Part shown: positions 16,347-25,338 of the stretch, piece by piece
Layout: each line of letters begins with the position of its first letter
Position numbering within the stretch: the stretch's first letter is position 1
Assembly (NCBI GenBank): GCA_002359215.1
Contig: DEMN01000012.1
Span: 955,786 to 1,019,785, forward strand
Reading direction: 5' to 3'
DNA: 64,000 bases
Origin: Flavobacteriales bacterium UBA2669
GTDB lineage: Bacteria > Bacteroidota > Bacteroidia > Flavobacteriales_E > Vicingaceae
Translations under genes and position numbers: made by a program
Notes under the pieces: model-generated
Database searches by the model: none
What the model saw: the letters and a program-made list of their open reading frames with translations, nothing else
What the model was told of the DNA's origin: nothing

Positions 16347-17090
16347 TTATTTTTTAGCAAAAAGTATTAGCCTGTCTGAGGTATGAATATCAAAATCATT
16401 TAATTGGTAATCTCCGGCAACCTTAATTAATTTTAATCCTGCAAGATTAAAGTAATTTATAAAATCTTTTTGATAAAGTGCTTTAACTTTTTCCTCAAAA
16501 CTGAATTTTCTGCCGTTATCTTCAAAAGAAATCTGTTTAACAATAAAACCATCTTTGATCTTACGCTTAATTTTAAAAGTTAAATCATCTACTTTTTTTT
16601 CTTCTTTGCTTATCATCGTTTCAATGGCTTTTTGGGCATTAAGAAAATCAATCACTAACACTCCATCTTGTTTTAAACTGTCCGATAATGCTTTAATTGC
16701 TTGTATATTATCATCTTCATTATCAAAATAACCAAAACTGGTAAATAAATTAAATACAATGTTATATTTATCTTGATTTAATACTTGTCTAATATCATTT
16801 TCAAAAAAATGCAATTTATTGTTCTCATATTTTTTAGCATGTTCGATATTATTGGCCGATAAATCAAAAGCATCTACATTAAATCCAAGTTGATTCATAT
16901 AAAGTGCATGTCTTCCTTTTCCACAGCAGGCATCAAGTAGAGATGCTTCTTTGGGAGGAACTAAATAATCTATTAAATTATTAATAAAAAAACCTGCTTC
17001 TTTAAAATTTCTGTTTTTATACAGAAGATGATAGTATGGAGTATCAAACCAAGCCTCAAACCAATTTTTATCATCTAAAATTTCCTCCAT
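16347..17090 (-). CDS. Class I SAM-dependent methyltransferase
   Basis: Cytoplasmic methyltransferase of 247 residues. The SAM-binding motif I LLDACCGKGRH is at 51-61, followed by an acidic residue after the second strand (VDAFDLS) and a motif IV-like IVFNLFTSFGYF. The N-terminal FEAWFDTPYYHLLYKNR element is shared by a Bacteroidota family often annotated only as class I methyltransferase; the substrate is not known. It heads a short minus-strand unit with the ZIP transporter and perhaps the transglutaminase-like gene. A TAnnTTTG box lies 16 nt upstream. Confidence 0.88.
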   Translation of the reverse strand: MEEILDDKNWFEAWFDTPYYHLLYKNRNFKEAGFFINNLIDYLVPPKEASLLDACCGKGRHALYMNQLGFNVDAFDLSANNIEHAKKYENNKLHFFENDIRQVLNQDKYNIVFNLFTSFGYFDNEDDNIQAIKALSDSLKQDGVLVIDFLNAQKAIETMISKEEKKVDDLTFKIKRKIKDGFIVKQISFEDNGRKFSFEEKVKALYQKDFINYFNLAGLKLIKVAGDYQLNDFDIHTSDRLILFAKK

Positions 17091-17106
17091 ATTTATAATT
17101 AAAAGA

Positions 17107-17114
17107 CAAAAGTA
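17107..17114 (-). promoter_or_regulatory. -7 promoter box of the methyltransferase-ZIP unit
   Basis: Minus-strand TACTTTTG, 16 nt before the ATG at 17090. No TTG at a fitting -33 distance. Confidence 0.45.
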
Positions 17115-17274
17115 TTAATCTATGTAGTAAAAAGTACTACTTTTATCCAAGATTTTAACTCATTGTTAATTAATGATTATAAACTAAAAACAGGATTATT
17201 TTTCGCTGAACTATTTTTTTTTATCTATTAATGATGTGTTTTTTTACATTAAATTAAAATAATACCAAAAAAAC

Positions 17275-17304
17275 TTGTTAAATAATTTTGATTTAATATC
17301 TTTG
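17275..17304 (+). promoter_or_regulatory. Promoter of the siaB-siaC pair
   Basis: TTG at 17275-17277, 19-nt spacer and TATCTTTG at 17297-17304: one of the two best matches to the full Bacteroidota promoter consensus in the window. It lies 19 nt before the siaB ATG. Confidence 0.75.
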
Positions 17305-17323
17305 AAATCGAAAATTTTAGTTG

Positions 17324-17893
17324 ATGGAGAACATACATGATTTTTATACTAAAATGGAGGAAGGTAATATAATGCTTTCTTTTAAAGGAGAAGTTACATC
17401 CGACTTATTAACATCTATACTTCAAATAATGGAATCTAAAATGGATACTTTAGAAGAGCCTCCTGTTGTTAAAAAGAAAGTTTATAACATTTTAGTAGAA
17501 TGTTTGCAAAATCTTTACCACCACTTAGAAAGCGATGATTTAACCACCCCTATTAATGAAAAGAGTGCTTTGTTTATGATAAAAAAACAAAACGATGAAT
17601 ACTCTATTATGACGGGGAACTATATGGTTAAAGATAATGTTGAGCCTATGAAAAAAAGGTTGGATACTATTAACGCCATGGATAGCTTACAACTTAAAAC
17701 TTACTACAAAGAAGTTTTAAACAATGGAGAAATGTCCTCAAAGGGAGGTGGAGGTCTGGGAATGATAGACATTGCCAGAAAGTCAGGAAAAAAATTAGAA
17801 TACCGCTTTGATAATGTTGATGATAAACTTACATTCTTTAGTTTAAATGTAAAAGTTGCTCAGAACAAAAACAAAGAAGAAAAAGTTAAATAA
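17324..17893 (+). CDS. siaB: SiaB family protein kinase (GHKL-type)
   Basis: SiaB-like kinase (DUF6272 type) of 189 residues. In Pseudomonas, SiaB phosphorylates its partner SiaC on a threonine and the phosphatase SiaA reverses this. The GHKL ATPase elements are an N-box VECLQNLYHH (about 58-67, Glu59/Asn63) and a glycine loop SKGGGGLG (139-146). The ATG at 17324 is used; a TTG directly before it is less likely. A SiaC gene follows after 15 bp, so kinase and substrate are co-expressed from the strong promoter upstream. No SiaA-type phosphatase is adjacent. Confidence 0.85.
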   Translation: MENIHDFYTKMEEGNIMLSFKGEVTSDLLTSILQIMESKMDTLEEPPVVKKKVYNILVECLQNLYHHLESDDLTTPINEKSALFMIKKQNDEYSIMTGNYMVKDNVEPMKKRLDTINAMDSLQLKTYYKEVLNNGEMSSKGGGGLGMIDIARKSGKKLEYRFDNVDDKLTFFSLNVKVAQNKNKEEKVK

Positions 17894-17908
17894 ATAATAA
17901 ATTGAGAT

Positions 17909-18286
17909 ATGGAAATATTAATTTTAGAAGGAACACCAAAAACACCAACCATTGAATTTAAACCTGGTGAAGGATATTTGTTATTAAGAGGAAGATCAAT
18001 TCCTGAAAACTCTATAGAGTTTTATAAACCTTTAATTGAAGGATTAGATGCTTATAACAATAATCCTCAATCTAAAACAACTGTAGATATTCAATTGGAA
18101 TATTTCAACACAAGTTCTTCAAAATGTGTTTTGGATGTTTTAAAAAAATTAGAAGCAATTAATGGTAATAGTGAAGTAATCATTAACTGGTATTACGAAG
18201 AGGATGATGAGGATATGTTAGAAGCAGGTGAAGACTACCAAGCTATTATTAATGTTCCTTTCAAAATGATTGAAGTAGAAGAATAA
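17909..18286 (+). CDS. siaC: SiaC family regulatory phosphoprotein (DUF1987)
   Basis: Small cytoplasmic switch protein of 125 residues. The family features are all visible: ILEGTPKTPTIEF at 5-17, GRSIPENS at 28-35, LEYFNTSSSK at 63-72 and an acidic YEEDDEDMLE segment in the second half. Thr68 falls exactly at the position phosphorylated by SiaB in the Pseudomonas protein. In that system unphosphorylated SiaC activates a diguanylate cyclase; the output here is unknown. It is the second gene of the siaB-siaC pair and is closed by a terminator. A paralogue is encoded at 57223-57600. Confidence 0.88.
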   Translation: MEILILEGTPKTPTIEFKPGEGYLLLRGRSIPENSIEFYKPLIEGLDAYNNNPQSKTTVDIQLEYFNTSSSKCVLDVLKKLEAINGNSEVIINWYYEEDDEDMLEAGEDYQAIINVPFKMIEVEE

Positions 18287-18310
18287 CCTTCTTTTCATTA
18301 ATTTATAAGA

Positions 18311-18340
18311 AAAAGCTGTCCGATTGCGACAGCTTTTTTT
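18311..18340 (+). terminator. Terminator after siaC
   Basis: A 9-bp stem AAAGCTGTC/GACAGCTTT (18312-18320 with 18328-18336) with a 7-nt loop, ending in a run of Ts. Confidence 0.88.
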
Positions 18341-18355
18341 ATTTTCTCTAAAAAA

Positions 18356-18385
18356 TTGATTTCTAAAAAGAATGTTTTATATTTG
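18356..18385 (+). promoter_or_regulatory. Promoter of the DUF2339-DUF3999 pair
   Basis: TTG at 18356-18358, 19-nt spacer and TATATTTG at 18378-18385; leader of 47 nt before the ATG. Same spacing as the siaB promoter. Confidence 0.72.
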
Positions 18386-18432
18386 GTTAAGTATTCCTCA
18401 AGTAATTTAAGACCTAACAAAAAAAAGCTTAA

Positions 18433-20751
18433 ATGGAAAATGAAAATGATAAAATAGCTCAACTACTAGCAAAACTAGAGCAACTTCAAAAGAAACATCA
18501 AGATTTTAGTGAGGAAATTAACCATTTAAAAACGGAAATAGCTAATCTCCGACACTCTAAAACTGAAGAACCATTAAACACACCTCCAACACCCGAAATT
18601 AATATTACTAAGGAAATAAAAACGCCTCATCCAATAATTCCCGCAAAACCTGAAAAAACTTTACCACCACAAGAAAAAGTCAAGAAAAAAACAGACATTG
18701 AACGCTTTATTGGAGAAAATCTAATCAATAAAATAGGCATATTAATTACTGTTATTGGAGTTGCTATTGGAGCAAAGTATTCCATTGATAACAATTTAAT
18801 CAACCCTCTAACACGAATTATATTAGGCTATTTATTTGGCTTTGCTCTTCTTGGTATTGGTTTTAAATTAAAAGAAAAATACAAAAGCTATAGCGCTGTA
18901 TTATTAAGTGGTGCTATGACAATAATGTATTTTATAACTTTTGTAGCCTACAGTTTATATGGCTTAATGTCTCAAGAAATTTCATTTGGACTAATGGTTT
19001 TATTTACCATTTTTACTGTGTTAGCTGCATTACAATACAACCTTCAGGTTATTGCTCATATTGGTCTAATTGGAGCTTATGCTGTACCATTTTTACTAAG
19101 TGATGGCTCCGGAAAAGTAATGATTTTATTTAGCTATATGACCATTATTAATATAGGTATTCTCTATATTTCATTTAAAAAATATTGGAAACCTTTATAT
19201 TATTCGGCATTTGGTTTTACCTGGCTAATATTTTTATCATGGTTTTTATTTAAGTACGAAAATGATGTACACTTTTCTTTAGCCCTATCTTTCTTAACTA
19301 TCTTTTTTACTATATTTTATGTTACATTTTTGTCATATAAACTAATAGCTAAAGAAAAGTTTAATGCCAGCGATGTGGTTTTATTACTTATTAATGCCTT
19401 CATTTTTTATGGACTAGGTTATAACATCTTCACTAATAATAACAACACCGATAATTTACTAGGTTTATTCACTATATCTAATGCTCTTATTCACTTTATT
19501 ACTGGATTTGTTATTTACAAACAACAACTTGCCGATAAAAACTTATTTCATTTATTGGTTGGTTTGGTACTTACTTTCATCACCATAACTATTCCGGTAC
19601 AATTAGACGGCAACTGGGTTTCTTTATTATGGGCGGGAGAAGCTGCTGTTTTATTTTTAATTGGCACTCAAAACAATATAAAAACGTATCGCAACCTGTC
19701 ATTTCCTGTAATGTTACTTGCTTTTTTTAGTATTTTACAAGATTGGGAAAGTTATCATTATCTATTTTCGTATAATAAGATAACTGCATTTGTAAACATC
19801 CATTTTCTTACTTCATTATTATTTTCTTTTGCTTTTGGTCTCATTACTTATTTCTCGTACAAAAACATTAAAAACCATTCAGAAAGTAGTAATAGTAATG
19901 TTTTTGGTCACATGATAAAAATTTCAGCCATTTTTATATTTCTCTTTTCATTGTATTTTACACTTAGAATAGAAATTACTAATTATTGGCAGCAACTGTA
20001 CAATAGCTCAGAGATAATTCAACAAGTTGAAGGGGGTGATTATGACACAAGCATTAATAATTATGATTTATTAAGGTTTAAATCATTGTTTGTAATTATT
20101 TTCTCCATATTATTTTTCTCTCTTCTAACTATTTTTAATATTAAAAAGACTAAGAATCCAATTTTAGGAGGTACTAATTTAATCCTCAACTTTTTTACCA
20201 TACTAATTTTCCTTACCCAAGGACTTTATGTTCTAAGTGTATTAAGAACTTCTTATCTTTATCAAACTATGGAGTATTATGAAGCAAGTGCTTTTAACCT
20301 TTGGGTGAGATACATTGCTTATTTGTTTTTAGCACTTCTTTTTTATGTAACTTATAAAGAAATAAAACAAGCTTACATCAAAATTAAGCTCTCTATTCCT
20401 TTCGAATTGATTCTACACACTTGTATTTTATGGGTTGCCAGTAGTGAGTTAATTCATTGGATGGATTATTTCAATTCTTCGCAATCATATAAACTCGGCA
20501 TAAGTATTTTGTGGGGAATTTATGCTTTATTACTTATTATTTTGGGGTTAGTGAAAAAGAGAAAATATTTAAGAATAGGTGCTATAAGTTTGTTTTCAAT
20601 TACGTTAATTAAGTTATTTTTCTACGATATTTCACACTTAAATACCATAGCAAAAACAATAGTGTTTGTTTCTTTAGGTGTACTTTTATTAATCATTTCA
20701 TTCTTGTACAACAAGTATAAAACATTAATTTCTGATGAAGCCAAAAGTTAG
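18433..20751 (+). CDS. DUF2339 polytopic membrane protein
   Basis: Integral membrane protein of 772 residues. A coiled-coil N-terminus (about 5-42) and a proline-rich linker (about 45-85) lead to a DIERFIGENLINKIGI motif where the DUF2339 domain starts. About twenty or more hydrophobic helices then run to the C-terminus. Function is unknown for the family. It overlaps the next gene by 17 bp, and this DUF2339-DUF3999 pairing recurs in other bacteria, so the two products probably act together, perhaps in envelope or polysaccharide processes (inference). Confidence 0.85.
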   Translation: MENENDKIAQLLAKLEQLQKKHQDFSEEINHLKTEIANLRHSKTEEPLNTPPTPEINITKEIKTPHPIIPAKPEKTLPPQEKVKKKTDIERFIGENLINKIGILITVIGVAIGAKYSIDNNLINPLTRIILGYLFGFALLGIGFKLKEKYKSYSAVLLSGAMTIMYFITFVAYSLYGLMSQEISFGLMVLFTIFTVLAALQYNLQVIAHIGLIGAYAVPFLLSDGSGKVMILFSYMTIINIGILYISFKKYWKPLYYSAFGFTWLIFLSWFLFKYENDVHFSLALSFLTIFFTIFYVTFLSYKLIAKEKFNASDVVLLLINAFIFYGLGYNIFTNNNNTDNLLGLFTISNALIHFITGFVIYKQQLADKNLFHLLVGLVLTFITITIPVQLDGNWVSLLWAGEAAVLFLIGTQNNIKTYRNLSFPVMLLAFFSILQDWESYHYLFSYNKITAFVNIHFLTSLLFSFAFGLITYFSYKNIKNHSESSNSNVFGHMIKISAIFIFLFSLYFTLRIEITNYWQQLYNSSEIIQQVEGGDYDTSINNYDLLRFKSLFVIIFSILFFSLLTIFNIKKTKNPILGGTNLILNFFTILIFLTQGLYVLSVLRTSYLYQTMEYYEASAFNLWVRYIAYLFLALLFYVTYKEIKQAYIKIKLSIPFELILHTCILWVASSELIHWMDYFNSSQSYKLGISILWGIYALLLIILGLVKKRKYLRIGAISLFSITLIKLFFYDISHLNTIAKTIVFVSLGVLLLIISFLYNKYKTLISDEAKS

Positions 20752-21964
20752 TTTAACCTTCCTGATATTTCTTTTGTGTTTTTCTGGTCTATACGCTCAG
20801 ATTGAAAATCATAATTATAAAAGGAAGTTATCTCCGCCATCTAATTTATGGCATGAAGTGGTTTTACCTGAGGCTATATTTAGCAGCATTAATACCAACT
20901 TTTCCGACTTACGAATTATAGGGTTTAACACTACAAATGATACCTCAGAAGTACCTTTTATTGTATCGATACCATCAAATGAATATACATACAAGGAGAT
21001 TTCTTTTAAATTAATTAATGCTTCTAACAACCAAAATGGCTATTTCTGGACATTTGAAACTCCGATTGATAAAATTATTAACGAAATCAATTTAAGCTTC
21101 GAAAATAAAAACTTTGATTGGAATATTCATTTAGAAGGCAGTAACAACCAAAATGAATGGTTTACAATTCACAAAAAATATAGGGTTTTATCTATTCATA
21201 ATAATGAAATTGACTTTAACTATACTAATATTAAGTTTCCTAAATCCAACTACAACTACTACCGAATAAGCATTAAAAGCAATGAAGTTCCTGTTTTGAA
21301 AAAAGCCACCCTATCATTACAAACAATTGAAAAAATAGCACTACACCGGTGTGCTATAAAAAAAATGGCTCAAAAAAATAATAACACCACTACGGAAATT
21401 GACATTGAACTTCACAATAAATATCCTATTAACAAACTTAGTTTGACTGTTGCTGATACTTTAGACTATTACCGACCTATTATTATTAAACAATTAAAAG
21501 ACAGTGTGCAAACTGAAAAAGGTTGGATTTACAACTACATTACCTTAACAAGTAGTATTATGAGCTCAACTGAAGCCAATGAATTTCACTTCAATCCAAT
21601 ATCTTTAAATAAGCTTAAAATTATTATTTACAATAACAACAATGCTCCTCTAACAATTGATACTGTTACAACAAAAGGATTTGTTTATAAGTTAATTGCT
21701 CGATTTAGTGATCTATCAAGTGATTACTTTTTGTATTATGGCAATACATCTTCTTCTGCTCCTTCTTATGACATTGTGAATTTTAAAGATAAAATACCTA
21801 CAGATTTAACAGAATTAAAACTTTCTGAAGAAGAAAAAATTATTCATGAAAAAGAACAAGTTAAACAACCAATATTCTCTAACGATGGTTGGTTATGGGG
21901 AATTCTAATATTATTAATACTATTTCTATCATGGGCATCTTTAAAAATGCTAAAGTCTAAATAA
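20735..21964 (+). CDS. DUF3999-like membrane-anchored protein
   Basis: Exported, probably inner-membrane-anchored protein of 409 residues. It has a signal peptide (MKPKVSLTFL...GLYAQ), a large region rich in beta-strand pattern with galactose-binding-like spacing (about 35-360), and one C-terminal helix (WLWGILILLILFLSW) before a basic end. The arrangement and the 17-bp overlap with a DUF2339 gene fit DUF3999, which typically accompanies DUF2339. No catalytic motif is visible. The family call comes mostly from context and topology. Confidence 0.65.
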   Translation: MKPKVSLTFLIFLLCFSGLYAQIENHNYKRKLSPPSNLWHEVVLPEAIFSSINTNFSDLRIIGFNTTNDTSEVPFIVSIPSNEYTYKEISFKLINASNNQNGYFWTFETPIDKIINEINLSFENKNFDWNIHLEGSNNQNEWFTIHKKYRVLSIHNNEIDFNYTNIKFPKSNYNYYRISIKSNEVPVLKKATLSLQTIEKIALHRCAIKKMAQKNNNTTTEIDIELHNKYPINKLSLTVADTLDYYRPIIIKQLKDSVQTEKGWIYNYITLTSSIMSSTEANEFHFNPISLNKLKIIIYNNNNAPLTIDTVTTKGFVYKLIARFSDLSSDYFLYYGNTSSSAPSYDIVNFKDKIPTDLTELKLSEEEKIIHEKEQVKQPIFSNDGWLWGILILLILFLSWASLKMLKSK

Positions 21965-22034
21965 AAAATTATTATCAATTTATTTTAAGCTTGCTAGTTG
22001 TTAATACAGTTGTGTTTTGTGAGGCTTTTTTATG

Positions 22035-22042
22035 TACCTTTG
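22035..22042 (+). promoter_or_regulatory. -7 promoter box of the beta-propeller gene
   Basis: TACCTTTG, 22 nt before the ATG at 22065; TTG at 22010-22012 gives a 22-nt spacer. Confidence 0.6.
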
Positions 22043-22064
22043 TCATAACTAACGCCAGAAGTTT

Positions 22065-24806
22065 ATGAGGTTTTTTTTTCTAATTGTATATTTATTAGTT
22101 TCAAACTTATACTTATATTCACAAACATATGAATTTGCAAAATCATTCGGTAGTTTAAATTCAGATTTTGGAAACTCTATTGCTATAGACAAATATAAAA
22201 ACATTTATACAGTAGGAACTTTTATGGGTACTATTGACATGGATCCTAGTTCTAGTGTATTTAATTTAACTAACAATGGTTGGGTAGATGTTTTTGTGCA
22301 AAAACTTGATTCTAATGGAAATTTTGTTTGGGCAAAATCTATTGGTGGTCAGTACTATGAGAGAGCATACTCTATCTCATTAGATACAAGTGGCTACTTA
22401 TACATATCAGGAGTTTTTGGATCAGGAGTAGTTGATTTCGACCCAGGTGTCGGAGTATATAATGTTACTGCAAGTGGACAACAAGATATTTATATATTAA
22501 AATTAGACACATCTGGAAGTTTTATTTGGGTAAAAACAATACCTACTTTAGGAAGAGAAAATTATATTACAAACGATAATAATGGAGGTGTATACATTAC
22601 GGGAGGATTTGGTTCAAGTGTAGATTTTGATCCTGACACAGGAGTTACGTACGTAATAAATAATACTATAAGTAAAATATTTACGTTGAAATTTGATTCT
22701 AGTGGTAGTTTTAAATGGGTTAAATCAGATGGTTCTAATGGCTGGAACAAAGGATTTGAAATCGCAGTAGATAACTCTGGTAATGTATATAATACTGGTT
22801 TTTATACAGGCGGACCTGATTTTGATCCTGATACAGGACAGTGCCTTTTACCAGTTTATAATAGTATTGAAAAAACTTTTGTTCAAAAATTAGATTCAGG
22901 AGGTACCTTAATGTGGGCAAAGGGAATAGGTGGAAGTGGTATTTGTAATGGTAACAGTATTGCCGTTGACGTCAATAAAAATACTTTTATTACCGGTTTC
23001 TTTACCGATACAATAGATGCGGACCCAAATTCAGGTGTTTTTAATTTATATTCTAATGGTGATAAAGATGTTTTTATTCTTAAACTGGATTCTTCTGGTA
23101 ATTTTGTTTGGGCTAAATCATTTGGAGGAACAAGTATTGATGAAGGATTCTCCATATCTGTTGACGTAGATGGATATATTTACACTACAGGTCGTTTTTA
23201 TTCAACCGTAGATTTTGACCCTGGAATTGGCACCACTAACTTGTCCGCTGCTGGTTGGGGATCTAATATATTTATTCAAAAACTAGACAACAATGGAAAT
23301 TTAATATGGGTAAAAAAAATTGGATCAAATTCACCATCCGAAGGCTATTCAGTTTTAGTTAATCAATTTAAAGAAGTTTTCTTAACAGGTTTTTTTCAAG
23401 ATATAGTTGATTTTAATCCAGATAGTGCTGTTAATAATTTAACCTCAAATGGAGGTCAAGATGTCTTTGTATTAAAGTTAAGTCAAGATATTTGTTCAGA
23501 ATTATCAATAGTTGTCGATAGCACTTATAATTTAACTTGCAATGATTCTTTAGGATATATGTTTACTCATGGCATAGGTGGTACACCACCTTATACTTAC
23601 TCATGGGATACTAATCCTGTTATTTATGATTCAAATGCTATATTTAATTCTTCTGGAATATATACAATTACTCTAACTGACGCAAATAATTGTTCAGTTT
23701 CTAAAACAAAAATTATTAACGAATATACAATATTTAATTCTTTTGATTTAAATGCATTTTTAGTGTCTACAAATTTTAGAGTTGGTTTTCATTCTACGCT
23801 TTGGATTGAAGCTCTAAACAGTGGATGTGTAGACACGTCAGGTCAAGTAATATTGGTAATTGATAACCTAGTTAGTTTTGATAGTTCTTCCATCAACCCT
23901 GATTATATTAATGGAGATACTGTTGCTTGGAACTTCAATAATCTTTTTTATAATTCCATATCATTTCAACCTCAGGTATTTTTAACAACTAGTACATTTG
24001 CTTCTATTGGTGATACAGTTTGCTTTGATTTAATTATAACTCCAATAAACGGAGACGCTAATACCTTAAACAATATTAAACAATATTGTTTTCCTGTTTT
24101 AAATGGCTATGACCCTAATGATAAAAAAGTACATCCTGAAGGAGAATGTGAAGAAAAATACATATTACCTACACAACCTCTTACTTATACAATACGTTTT
24201 CAGAACACTGGTAATGCTGAAGCTGTTAATATATTTGTAATTGATACTATTAGTCAATTTTTAGATATTAATTCTATTAATATTATAAATAGTAGCCATC
24301 AAATGCAAACTGAAGTTTTATCTGGAAATGTTTTAAAATTTGTTTTTGATAATATTTATTTACCTGATAGCACTACCAACGAACCTGAAAGTCATGGATT
24401 TATAATTTTTGAAATCAATCCATTACAAAACTTACCAAACAACACTGTTATTAACAATAAATGTGAAATATACTTTGATTATAATCCCCCAGTAATTACA
24501 AACTCTACTTCAAATACTATTATTGATAATATACCTTGTATAATAACATCAAATAAGATTAATGCAGATATCGAAAGTCAGATTGTGATTTACCCAAACC
24601 CATCCTCCTCCTCAATATCAATTATAAATAATGATAACTCTCTTATTTCTGAAATTAAATTCCTTTCTATTACAGGTGATGTAATTAAAATTGTTAGCAA
24701 TAACAAATCAAATATTGACATCTCAAACTTACCAAAAGGTATTTATTTTTTAAATATAAAGACAACTAATGATGAGATGATATATAAAAAATTAATAATT
24801 CAATAA
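22065..24806 (+). CDS. T9SS type A cargo protein with SBBP-type beta-propeller repeats
   Basis: Secreted protein of 913 residues with a signal peptide (about 1-20). Seven repeats of about 60 residues cover about 25-480; each has an acidic DFDPxxG-type loop and a KLDSxGNFxWAKxxGG strand, as in SBBP propellers. Next come an SprB-like segment (TPPYTYSWD, about 505-550) and a DUF11-like Ig region with YDPNDKKVHPEG (about 680-690). A type A sorting domain (about 840-913, starting VIYPNP) directs export through type IX secretion and attachment to the cell surface. Function is probably adhesive or structural; no enzyme motif is seen. Confidence 0.88.
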   Translation: MRFFFLIVYLLVSNLYLYSQTYEFAKSFGSLNSDFGNSIAIDKYKNIYTVGTFMGTIDMDPSSSVFNLTNNGWVDVFVQKLDSNGNFVWAKSIGGQYYERAYSISLDTSGYLYISGVFGSGVVDFDPGVGVYNVTASGQQDIYILKLDTSGSFIWVKTIPTLGRENYITNDNNGGVYITGGFGSSVDFDPDTGVTYVINNTISKIFTLKFDSSGSFKWVKSDGSNGWNKGFEIAVDNSGNVYNTGFYTGGPDFDPDTGQCLLPVYNSIEKTFVQKLDSGGTLMWAKGIGGSGICNGNSIAVDVNKNTFITGFFTDTIDADPNSGVFNLYSNGDKDVFILKLDSSGNFVWAKSFGGTSIDEGFSISVDVDGYIYTTGRFYSTVDFDPGIGTTNLSAAGWGSNIFIQKLDNNGNLIWVKKIGSNSPSEGYSVLVNQFKEVFLTGFFQDIVDFNPDSAVNNLTSNGGQDVFVLKLSQDICSELSIVVDSTYNLTCNDSLGYMFTHGIGGTPPYTYSWDTNPVIYDSNAIFNSSGIYTITLTDANNCSVSKTKIINEYTIFNSFDLNAFLVSTNFRVGFHSTLWIEALNSGCVDTSGQVILVIDNLVSFDSSSINPDYINGDTVAWNFNNLFYNSISFQPQVFLTTSTFASIGDTVCFDLIITPINGDANTLNNIKQYCFPVLNGYDPNDKKVHPEGECEEKYILPTQPLTYTIRFQNTGNAEAVNIFVIDTISQFLDINSINIINSSHQMQTEVLSGNVLKFVFDNIYLPDSTTNEPESHGFIIFEINPLQNLPNNTVINNKCEIYFDYNPPVITNSTSNTIIDNIPCIITSNKINADIESQIVIYPNPSSSSISIINNDNSLISEIKFLSITGDVIKIVSNNKSNIDISNLPKGIYFLNIKTTNDEMIYKKLIIQ

Positions 24807-24833
24807 TACTTAATTATACTTTTTATTAATAAC

Positions 24834-25334
24834 ATGAAAACCAAACTCATCTCTATTGCAAGCTTATTAGTTATTAGTACAGCAGCTTTTAGTCAAGAAG
24901 TATTAACATTAGATTCTGCTACCGTAAAACAAAAGCACCAATTAAGTGAATTAACATGGCTAACCGAATTGTGGACAGGAGAAGGTTTAGGCGGAACTTG
25001 TGATGAAGTTTGGATGCCTCAGATGGATAATGCCATGCAAGGAATTTTTCGTTATTCAAAAGATGGAAAGGTTGTTTTTACAGAATACATGGTTATTGAG
25101 CAGCTGGATAGCAACATATCATTAAAATTGAAACATTTTAGCAAAGATTTAAGTCCTTGGGAAGAAAAAGATAAATGGATAACTTTTGAATTAATAAAAA
25201 TTGAAGGAACCACCGCTTATTTTAATGGACTAACTTATAGTAGAAAAGAAGATGAACTAACAATAAAACTCAACCTACACAGTGGGGATAAAAAATGGGT
25301 AGAAGAATTTACATTCAAAAAAACTGAACTATAA
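24834..25334 (+). CDS. DUF6265 family exported protein
   Basis: Small exported protein of 166 residues. A signal peptide (MKTKLISIASLLVISTAAFSQ) precedes a single lipocalin-like beta-rich domain with the family motifs WLTELWTGEGLGGTCDEVW and FRYSKDGKVVF. Function is unknown; the fold may bind a small hydrophobic ligand. It sits 27 bp behind the propeller gene, so it could share its transcript, and it ends 4 bp from the stop of the convergent phospholipase-like gene. Confidence 0.8.
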   Translation: MKTKLISIASLLVISTAAFSQEVLTLDSATVKQKHQLSELTWLTELWTGEGLGGTCDEVWMPQMDNAMQGIFRYSKDGKVVFTEYMVIEQLDSNISLKLKHFSKDLSPWEEKDKWITFELIKIEGTTAYFNGLTYSRKEDELTIKLNLHSGDKKWVEEFTFKKTEL

Positions 25335-25338
25335 ACCA

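Noticed and set aside
22140..23480. Regularly spaced repeats that could suggest a CRISPR or other direct-repeat array
   Set aside because: The repeats are about 180 bp, diverged and in frame; they encode beta-propeller blades within one open reading frame.
17324..25334. Stretch of less familiar genes considered as a defence or prophage island
   Set aside because: No integrase, transposase, nuclease or toxin-antitoxin pattern; the genes fall into known chromosomal families (SiaB/SiaC, DUF2339/DUF3999, T9SS cargo, DUF6265).
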